Shown here in pieces: positions 6,685 to 12,898 of a DNA stretch of 19,193 nucleotides. Position numbers and translations under genes: made by a program. Each line of letters opens with the position of its first letter. Within the stretch, counting starts at the first letter, position 1. The DNA is taken from contig JAEDNQ010000019.1 of assembly GCA_016302435.1 (NCBI GenBank), forward strand, positions 1 through 19,193, written 5' to 3'. Origin of the DNA: Bacteroidaceae bacterium (GTDB lineage: Bacteria > Bacteroidota > Bacteroidia > Bacteroidales > Bacteroidaceae). The notes under the pieces are model-generated. The model was not told the DNA's origin. It saw nothing but the letters and a program-made list of their open reading frames with translations, and ran no database searches.

Positions 6685-9600
6685 CTATTGGTCGTCTGAA
6701 TCCTTGGAGCTCTTATCTTTCTTCTTCTTCTTCATCCTTGCCCTGATGGCTTCAAAGTTATGCTGCAAGGAGATGCCGAGACCCTGTGTGTTGAGGGTGG
6801 CCTTGGTGAAGTAGCGGTCGTTCGTCTGGTTGTATGCTTTCAGATAGATGTCGCCATTGCGGTTCAGTCGCCACTTCACCTCGAAGTCGCCGATGAAGTT
6901 GCCCTGGTTGGTCATGGCATTGTCCCGATAGCCGAACGCTCCGTTGATGAGGATGCGGTCGTCGAACAGGCGGCCGGAGAGTGTGCCCTCCACGTCGAGG
7001 TCGTCCCATCCCTTCTCGCCTGTCGTCAGCGAAGAAGAGAAGTTCCAGTTGTTCTGCGTGCCTATGACGTTGCTGATCATCTGGTTTATCTGACCGCTAA
7101 GGGTGGAGGATAGCAGGGAGTTCATGGCCTGCCCGGAGTTGCCGCCGCCATTGTTGCGTATGTACTCGTTGGGGTAGAAGCGTCCGAGGCCGAGCAGGTA
7201 TATCATCTGCGTGTTCATCTCTTCCTCAGAGTTTATCATCGAGCGCACTAACTGCTTCGTCTCTTCGTTGACATTGGGCAGATCCATGCCAAACTTGAAG
7301 TCCATGTTGCCCAGCTTGCCAGTGATGTCAAGGATGCAGACAACCTTTGCCTTGTTGTTCTGGCTGAAGGCGGTGGTGGCGGTCAGGTCGCTCAGAGGGA
7401 CTGAGTTGATGGTGTGGTGGCAGACGAGATGGATGTTGGCGTCAAACGGATTGCCGTTGAACTCCACCACTGACCCTGGCTGAAGGGCCAAGTCGCGGAA
7501 GATGATGTCCTGCAGATACAGGCGGTAGGAGCCAGAGGAGATGTTGTAGTTGCCGAAGAGCTGGAAAGCTCCCTTGTTGTACCATTTGGCAGAGAGCTTG
7601 GCATTGCCGAACGTGCGCATGTATCCGTCGTCCAGATTGTCCATGCGCAGCTTCACCTCGCAGGCTGGAGTGAGGTCGATGTCGAAGTCTATGTATATGT
7701 CGCTGTTGTAGTTCTTCTTGGCTTCCTTGATGATGGCTAACGAGTCCTTCTCCCTGTCGACATCGGTCATGGCAGGCTTGCGCTTGGCGGTGGGCGAGAG
7801 CTGTGCGGAGGTCAGAGAGTCGCGGTCGTGGAAAGTGATGAACGAGCTTGTCGTGATGGCGTCGGGCGTGGCAGCGTCGTAGGCGAACACGGAGCCGCGC
7901 GTAGGCGTTATTTGTGCTTTGACATACAGCGGATGGCCGTCGGAGCCAGATATGGAGAGCGAGCCGTCGGCGAAGACGGTGGCAAGGAACTTGTCGCTGT
8001 TGAACTCCTTCTCGTCGTATGCCAAGAGCTCGTGAAGCTTGACATCAAAGTCGTACTTGAAGTTCTTCATGTTCTTGTGCGTCACTCTGCCGTTGAGCAC
8101 CGACTCGTGGCCGAAGCGGTCGAAGAGGCTGATGTTGCGGAAGTCGAACAGGTAAGGCTGGAGCGAGATGGTGTCGCCCTCTATGTGGTAAGGCACATTG
8201 GTGGCTTTCAGACGCAGATTCAGATTAGGCACTGCCTTGCCCACGATATTCACGTCATTGAGAGGGCCTATCACGCTGATGGGTCCTGACACATGTCCGT
8301 TTATCTCCTTGAATATGCCTCCGAGGAAGCCGTGAAGGAAGGCGGCGTTGGTGTTGCGAGTGTCGATGTCTAACTTCATGTCATTCTTGGCAGGCGATAT
8401 CCATCCGCTGACGGTAGTCACGCCCGTCATGCTCCTCTCATTTCCTGTGAGGGATTCCTGCACCGCATAGAGGTCGACCATTCGCCCGTCGACAACGATG
8501 CCATTGATCTTGCTGTCCCAGCGTGCCTTTATCTCAGCGTCTCCGAGCGGTCCCTCCTGGATGGTCAGATTCTTCACGCTTATTTTTGCCGACAAGTCTG
8601 GGTTGTCCCCTGCCATGACATTATTCATGGTGATGGTGCCCGAGGTCTTTCCGGCGAAGCGCACCGCATCGAAGTCGATCAAGGAGAGGATGTACTTTAT
8701 CTCCACGTCATTGAGGTCTACGACCAGGGCGTCTTCGGGGTCGGCTGTGGCCTTGCCGTCGATGTTGAGGTAGCTGTTGCTGTTGTTGGCAAATCTCACG
8801 TTGTGGCACACGATGTCCTTCCCGTACAGCTCTATGCTTGAGGGTGACACTGTCCAGGTGGTGTCGTTGATGACGGCATGGGAGGGTCTCAGCTCTATGT
8901 CGGTCTTTGTCTTGCCTATAGAGTCCTTGAACTGCACTGTGGGCAGGAGATGTATGGAGATGTTGTTGCGGCCGTTGGTGTTGAGATAGATGTCTGAAGC
9001 CACACGGTTGGAGTGCACGTCGGCTGTCACGTCGAGGGTCATGGATTCCGATGGCACCTCGTCGTCGTAGCTCTCCTTTAAGCTGTTGGCTATGGCGTGC
9101 ACCTTGAGCTGGGTAGGTGTGGAGGAGCAGACAAGCGAAATGTTGTCGTATGCCTGGCCGTTGTAAGTGACCGAAGGAGCGTCGAGCGTGGCTGTCATGG
9201 TCGATGATGACGAGCAGAGCGTGCCGTAGAGCTTCACGGGGCTGTTGAGGTAGAAGTCGGCCGATGTCAGATAGTGGAGCACAGGCGACTCGCTGAGCTG
9301 GAGGCTGTAGTCGAAGTCGAGGTCGGCGGTAGGCTTCTGTCGGATGAAGAGGGGCAGATGTTTTGCTATCTGGTTGGCGAAGCCTGCGGTTATGTCTTGC
9401 AGATTCACCTGCCCTGTGATGTCTGCCTTGAGCATGTCGCTCATGACAGCATACTGAGTGCGACCGCCTTCTATCGGCTGTGCTGACACGGTGATGTCGC
9501 CGAGAGGGTAGTCATTGTCGGCTGTGCTGATCTGCATGTCAGAGAGGTTGATGTGGCCGAGCAGATGCTGCCAGTCACTGCCGGAGAGGTCGGCATCGAC

Positions 9601-11211
9601 GGACAATGCCACCGTTTCGTCCTTGTCTGACTTTATCAGGTGAGTGCGTGCCAAGGCGAGCAGCGGCATGTCGCCCACGAGCGTTATGCGTTTTGTGGCG
9701 GCGTCGGCATAGGAGCCCGAGAGGGCCACCACGGCGTTTTCGTCCCTCATGTCCAGTTGGGCTCTGAGTGTCTCAGCCGATGTCTCTGCCTCTATCCGGA
9801 TGTCGCGGAAGTTGTAGCCGTTGTAGTTGAGGTGGCTTATTGCCACTTCTGCCGTGCCCTGTGGAAAGGGCTTGGTGGTGCTCAGGTTGACGTCTGACTC
9901 TATGGAGAGCGATGTGGTGCCGAGACCCGAAGCTGGCAGCAGCAGCCCTATGTTGAGGTCGTCTGCCGTGACGGCGGCTTTGAGCTGCTTCTGCTCGCTC
10001 ATCGTGGCATTGCACGTTATGTGGCCTGCTTCCGACAGTATGATGTCTGCGTTGGCAGCCATATTGGACTTTGGCAGCAAGTGGAATTCTCCGCTCATGT
10101 CTATGTGGCCTAAGCGGTGTATCAGGCTGTCCTCCTTCACCTGCAGGGCGTCAGCTATCAGCCTCGCCTTGGCGCTGCCCAGATGCAGACGCTCTACTTC
10201 GGCGTGCACGGCTCTCGCGCTGTCTACGAGGATATTGTCTGCCCATGCCTTGGCCTTCAGCACTATGTCCTTGTCGGTCGACTCGATGTCGATGTCTGCC
10301 ACTTCTATATGCTTCTCGTTGCCATTCATGTGGCATGTCACTAACATGGGCGACTCCATCTTCTCCGCCTGGCTGAAGAGCGGGGCGAGGTCGCGGAAGT
10401 CTATTCGTGAGGATATGGGCGATGTGCTCAGGTTGAACGCGCCTTCAGAGGCGAAGCGTCGGTAGTCGGCATGGACATAGGGGATGTCTATATGGGAGTG
10501 GGGCAGAGCTACGTGGCAGTTGCTCAGCTGGGCCATGTCCCTGTTGGCTGCTATCAGCAGCTGCGCGTCTCTTATGGCAAGCTGCGAGTTGGCTTCTTTG
10601 CCTCTGAGCCTCTTGATGGACAGGCAGAGCGAGTCGTCGGTGTGGAATGTCACGGACAGGTTGAAGCCCACGCTGCGTAGGTGCAAGTGGTTCATGTCGA
10701 GCCTGCGGTCGGCTCGTGGGGCAGACAGGATGTCGTAGTCGACATCGACGTTGCGCACTATGAGGGCTCCTACGTTGAGATGGACAGGGGCAGATGGCTT
10801 GTCGTCCTTCGAGGCAAAGGCTTCGAGCAGAAACTGGAAGTTGGGCTCGCCGTCGGGGGTGGGGCGGTGGAGGTGGGTCTTGACGCCGAAGAGCTGTGCC
10901 GATGTGATGTTTATTTCACCAGCGCAGAGCGATAGCAGGTTGACCCCTGCTGTCGCTCTGGCTATGGTGGCTACCTCATCGTCGTGAGGGTCGAGCACCA
11001 CTATGTCGTCTATGATTATGCGGTTGAGAAAACCAAGGTTCACGCTGCCGATGGATACCTTCGACTTCAGTTGGTCGGAAAGGATGGACTCGGCTATTCC
11101 TGCCAAGGATTGTTGCATTATTGGCAAACTGAATATCAGCACTATAATGGTATATAGTGCAACTATTACTCCAATCGTTTGAACCAATATTTTCTCTAAT
11201 CTTCTTAACAC
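6685..11211 (-). CDS. tamB: TamB-like giant envelope protein (translocation/assembly module, DUF490)
   Basis: TamB-family proteins are anchored in the inner membrane and span the periplasm as a long beta-structured groove. They work with an Omp85 partner (TamA, or TamL in Bacteroidetes) in outer-membrane assembly and have been linked to phospholipid transport. The 1508 residues fit the family. A basic start (MLRRLEK) and a membrane anchor at about 10-30 are followed by a very long repetitive beta-rich region. The C-terminal DUF490 domain (roughly 1000-1490) includes a conserved block around 1325-1345 (INSEEEMNTQMIYLLGLGRF). It ends in a charged tail (KKKKKDKSSKDSDDQ). The start is a GTG at 11211: no ATG or TTG lies between it and the upstream in-frame stop, and AGGAG sits 7 bases before it. 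It follows ribH by 77 bases on the same strand. No Omp85 partner gene is in the window. Confidence 0.9.
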   Translation of the reverse strand: MLRRLEKILVQTIGVIVALYTIIVLIFSLPIMQQSLAGIAESILSDQLKSKVSIGSVNLGFLNRIIIDDIVVLDPHDDEVATIARATAGVNLLSLCAGEINITSAQLFGVKTHLHRPTPDGEPNFQFLLEAFASKDDKPSAPVHLNVGALIVRNVDVDYDILSAPRADRRLDMNHLHLRSVGFNLSVTFHTDDSLCLSIKRLRGKEANSQLAIRDAQLLIAANRDMAQLSNCHVALPHSHIDIPYVHADYRRFASEGAFNLSTSPISSRIDFRDLAPLFSQAEKMESPMLVTCHMNGNEKHIEVADIDIESTDKDIVLKAKAWADNILVDSARAVHAEVERLHLGSAKARLIADALQVKEDSLIHRLGHIDMSGEFHLLPKSNMAANADIILSEAGHITCNATMSEQKQLKAAVTADDLNIGLLLPASGLGTTSLSIESDVNLSTTKPFPQGTAEVAISHLNYNGYNFRDIRIEAETSAETLRAQLDMRDENAVVALSGSYADAATKRITLVGDMPLLALARTHLIKSDKDETVALSVDADLSGSDWQHLLGHINLSDMQISTADNDYPLGDITVSAQPIEGGRTQYAVMSDMLKADITGQVNLQDITAGFANQIAKHLPLFIRQKPTADLDFDYSLQLSESPVLHYLTSADFYLNSPVKLYGTLCSSSSTMTATLDAPSVTYNGQAYDNISLVCSSTPTQLKVHAIANSLKESYDDEVPSESMTLDVTADVHSNRVASDIYLNTNGRNNISIHLLPTVQFKDSIGKTKTDIELRPSHAVINDTTWTVSPSSIELYGKDIVCHNVRFANNSNSYLNIDGKATADPEDALVVDLNDVEIKYILSLIDFDAVRFAGKTSGTITMNNVMAGDNPDLSAKISVKNLTIQEGPLGDAEIKARWDSKINGIVVDGRMVDLYAVQESLTGNERSMTGVTTVSGWISPAKNDMKLDIDTRNTNAAFLHGFLGGIFKEINGHVSGPISVIGPLNDVNIVGKAVPNLNLRLKATNVPYHIEGDTISLQPYLFDFRNISLFDRFGHESVLNGRVTHKNMKNFKYDFDVKLHELLAYDEKEFNSDKFLATVFADGSLSISGSDGHPLYVKAQITPTRGSVFAYDAATPDAITTSSFITFHDRDSLTSAQLSPTAKRKPAMTDVDREKDSLAIIKEAKKNYNSDIYIDFDIDLTPACEVKLRMDNLDDGYMRTFGNAKLSAKWYNKGAFQLFGNYNISSGSYRLYLQDIIFRDLALQPGSVVEFNGNPFDANIHLVCHHTINSVPLSDLTATTAFSQNNKAKVVCILDITGKLGNMDFKFGMDLPNVNEETKQLVRSMINSEEEMNTQMIYLLGLGRFYPNEYIRNNGGGNSGQAMNSLLSSTLSGQINQMISNVIGTQNNWNFSSSLTTGEKGWDDLDVEGTLSGRLFDDRILINGAFGYRDNAMTNQGNFIGDFEVKWRLNRNGDIYLKAYNQTNDRYFTKATLNTQGLGISLQHNFEAIRARMKKKKKDKSSKDSDDQ

Positions 11212-11218
11212 CTTTTTT

Positions 11219-11223
11219 CTCCT
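11219..11223 (-). promoter_or_regulatory. Shine-Dalgarno-like AGGAG deciding the tamB GTG start
   Basis: On the minus strand AGGAG is followed by AAAAAAG and then GTG. Shine-Dalgarno sequences are generally weak or absent in Bacteroidetes, and none of the other genes here has one this clear. It supports the GTG at 11211 as the start, the only plausible one in this frame. Confidence 0.55.
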
Positions 11224-11288
11224 CTGCGTTGTTGATTTTCGACCTTTGTTCTTGCCCTATTCTATTGTAGGTGGGTTTTGCGCTTGCG

Positions 11289-11780
11289 CTATCCCTTTAT
11301 CTTGCGGCGGAAGTCCACCATCTTGATAGCTGTGATGGCGCACTCGTCGCCTTTGTTTCCCATCTTGCCTCCGGCTCTGTCTTGAGCCTGCTCCATGTCG
11401 AGGGTGGTTATGAGGCCATAGATGACGGGTGTGTCCTGCTGGGCATTGAGCTGTGAGAGTCCTGCTGTCACTCCCTGGCAGATGTATCTGTCGTGGGGAG
11501 TGTCGCCTCTGATGACACATCCTATGGCGATGACTGCGTCGACGTCTGTCTTGACCATTTGTGCTGCGCCATAGATGAGTTCGAAGCTGCCAGGCACTGT
11601 CATGACGTTGATGTCGTCTTGGTCTACGCCATGTTTGATGAGTGTGGATTTGGCACCCTCAAGAAGGGCTGCTGTGATGTTCTCGTTCCATTCTGCCACG
11701 ACAATGCCGAAGGTCATGCCCTTGGCGTCAGGCACAGAGTTGATGTCGTATTCTGATAGGTTGTGATTTTTTGTTGCCAT
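11289..11780 (-). CDS. ribH: 6,7-dimethyl-8-ribityllumazine synthase (riboflavin pathway)
   Basis: RibH joins 5-amino-6-ribitylaminouracil with 3,4-dihydroxy-2-butanone 4-phosphate to make lumazine, the direct precursor of riboflavin; the enzyme forms cytoplasmic pentamers or 60-mer capsids. The frame reaches an upstream ATG at 11816, but the ATG at 11780 (MATKNHNLSEYD) gives 163 residues, the usual length, and the upstream part would lie inside a terminator U-tract. Visible motifs are EWNENI (30-35, substrate-stacking aromatic W31), PGSFE (63-67), GCVIRGDTPH (87-96, with catalytic His96), PVIYGLITT (118-126) and DRAGGKMGNKGDE (134-146, containing the phosphate-binding Arg). After the catalytic His it has DRY where many relatives have FDY. 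No FMN riboswitch is seen upstream and no other rib gene is in the window. It lies between the TPR gene and the tamB-like gene. Confidence 0.95.
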   Translation of the reverse strand: MATKNHNLSEYDINSVPDAKGMTFGIVVAEWNENITAALLEGAKSTLIKHGVDQDDINVMTVPGSFELIYGAAQMVKTDVDAVIAIGCVIRGDTPHDRYICQGVTAGLSQLNAQQDTPVIYGLITTLDMEQAQDRAGGKMGNKGDECAITAIKMVDFRRKIKG

Positions 11781-11814
11781 AGTGTGATATTGATGTGGAG
11801 TGGGTTGCGTAGAC

Positions 11815-11865
11815 AAAAAAAGGGAAGATGGGGGAAATATCCATGGTACTGTTCCCTCACTTCCC
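11815..11865 (-). terminator. Intrinsic terminator or attenuator between the TPR gene and ribH
   Basis: On the minus strand GGGAAG-TGAGGGAA (from 11865) pairs with TTCCCCCATCTTCCC (ending 11822), giving about 13 base pairs with one bulged base and one mismatch, then seven T residues (11821-11815). This is a textbook intrinsic terminator 49 bases after the TPR stop and 34 bases before the ribH ATG. A smaller hairpin (CCGTT/AACGG) lies just upstream. ribH must therefore have its own promoter, rely on read-through, or be attenuated. The octamer TAGATTTT at about 11873-11880 is only a near match to a -7 element. Confidence 0.85.
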
Positions 11866-11913
11866 GTTAGGCAAAATCTATAATCCGTTTCCTGCGAATA
11901 GAACGGCTTTATT

Positions 11914-12597
11914 TTATTTTGTAGCTCTTTCGATATACTTCTCTATGTCTCTTGCTATAGGGCTGCGGAAGTAGTCTTTCTTTATGCGGTTGTAGAGCTC
12001 AATTGCTTTATCTTTCTGACCCATAGATTCATATACTTCGCCAGCCTGACGGAGGCATACGGGGCTGATGGCATCGTTGTTTGCTTTGTCAGCAGCCTTG
12101 ATGAGGGTCTGAGCGCCCTTCTCGTTGTCGCCCTTCTGTATGTAGAGGTTGCCAAGGGCTGCGATAGCGTTTGGAGAGACAATCTCGTCGTCCTGGGCTG
12201 AGTAGTCTTCGAGGTACTTGATAGCCTCGTCTGTCTTGTCTGTCTTGGCGTATGCCAGTCCTGCGTAGAGCTTGGCGAGGTTGGCTGTCTGAGTTCCGCT
12301 GAATTCGTCGATGATCTTGATGAATCCCTTGCTGTTGCCGTCTCCGTTGAGGGCTTGGTCATACTGCTGCTGGGCGAATGCTGTCTGTGCTGCCACGATG
12401 GCTTTCTGAGCAGCTGCCTCCTTTTCGGCCATGTGCATACGGTAGAAGTATACGCCTAATACTACCACGATGACGGCTGCGAGAGCGATTAAGATTTTCT
12501 TCCAGTTCTTTTCGATGTACTCTTCTGTCTTGTTGAGCTGCACGTCGAGTGCGAGTGGCTCGTCTGTTCTTAGTTCTTGATAATTGTTGGTTGCCAT
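11914..12597 (-). CDS. Single-pass membrane protein with periplasmic TPR repeats (YfgM-like layout)
   Basis: The 227 residues comprise a cytoplasmic N-terminal segment (1-33), one membrane span (about 34-52, IALAAVIVVVLGVYFY) with a positively charged residue pair (KK) on the cytoplasmic side, and a periplasmic part with about three tetratricopeptide repeats. These are at roughly 102-130 (LAKLYAGLAYAKTDKTDEAI), 140-170 (AIAALGNLYIQKGDNEKGAQ) and 177-210 (LRQAGEVYESMGQKDKAIEL). TPR proteins are scaffolds for protein-protein contacts. This arrangement resembles YfgM, an ancillary SecYEG-associated factor in E. coli, but that is analogy rather than proof. The ATG at 12597 lies about 80 bases after a -7 element. 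It is followed by a terminator and then ribH. Confidence 0.88.
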   Translation of the reverse strand: MATNNYQELRTDEPLALDVQLNKTEEYIEKNWKKILIALAAVIVVVLGVYFYRMHMAEKEAAAQKAIVAAQTAFAQQQYDQALNGDGNSKGFIKIIDEFSGTQTANLAKLYAGLAYAKTDKTDEAIKYLEDYSAQDDEIVSPNAIAALGNLYIQKGDNEKGAQTLIKAADKANNDAISPVCLRQAGEVYESMGQKDKAIELYNRIKKDYFRSPIARDIEKYIERATK

Positions 12598-12682
12598 GAT
12601 ATTTTATTTAATATATTTCGATGTTTGTGTAGAAAACCGCCTAAGCAAGTAGCTGGCAGAGTGGCTTTCAAACAAATTAGTG

Positions 12683-12690
12683 CAAAAGTA
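12683..12690 (-). promoter_or_regulatory. Bacteroidetes-type -7 element for the TPR gene
   Basis: The minus strand reads TACTTTTG here, matching TAnnTTTG. The start site would be near 12677, leaving a leader of about 80 bases before the ATG at 12597. A -33 TTTG at the right distance is not exact. Confidence 0.5.
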
Positions 12691-12772
12691 GCTATTTTTC
12701 TTGTAACAGGAAAGTATTTTCTGAAAAAATTAAATGTTCGAGTGTGTTTTTTTCTCTTTCCTACCGTTAAAT

Positions 12773-12822
12773 AGGTCAAAAGCGTGGTTGGGAGGTCAAA
12801 AGTGTGGTTGGGAGGTCGAAAG
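12773..12822 (+). repeat. 20-bp tandem repeat, two and a half copies
   Basis: AGGTCAAAAGCGTGGTTGGG (12773-12792) is followed without a gap by a copy differing at one base (12793-12812) and a half copy AGGTCGAAAG (12813-12822). It sits in the 301-base spacer 12598-12898 between the TPR gene and the glycosidase gene, next to the hairpin at 12828-12869. The rest of that spacer holds the TPR promoter and leader and an AT-rich stretch (about 12690-12770) in which nothing else was recognised. Confidence 0.85.
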
Positions 12823-12827
12823 ACAGC

Positions 12828-12869
12828 ACACCTCCATAGCTGTATCGTGTGTTGTGGCTATGGAGGTGT
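12828..12869 (-). terminator. 13-bp hairpin after the glycosidase gene
   Basis: ACACCTCCATAGC (12828-12840) and GCTATGGAGGTGT (12857-12869) are perfectly complementary around a 16-base loop, 29 bases beyond the glycosidase stop. The following minus-strand bases (GCTGTCTTTCG) are not a real T-run, so termination may be imperfect or the stem may protect the 3' end. Confidence 0.6.
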
Positions 12870-12898
12870 AGAAGAGTAGAAAATAATATGTTGGTCGA

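Noticed and set aside
6509..6814. 101-codon plus-strand frame after the asnA terminator
   Set aside because: It begins inside the terminator hairpin, runs through the palindrome cluster and ends antisense to the tamB-like gene; no coding signs.
11781..11913. FMN riboswitch upstream of ribH
   Set aside because: The conserved FMN aptamer core words are not present in the 133-base spacer; only a simple terminator hairpin and a small stem are seen.
12773..12822. CRISPR array
   Set aside because: The 20-bp units are directly adjacent with no spacers, and no cas genes are present; this is a tandem repeat.
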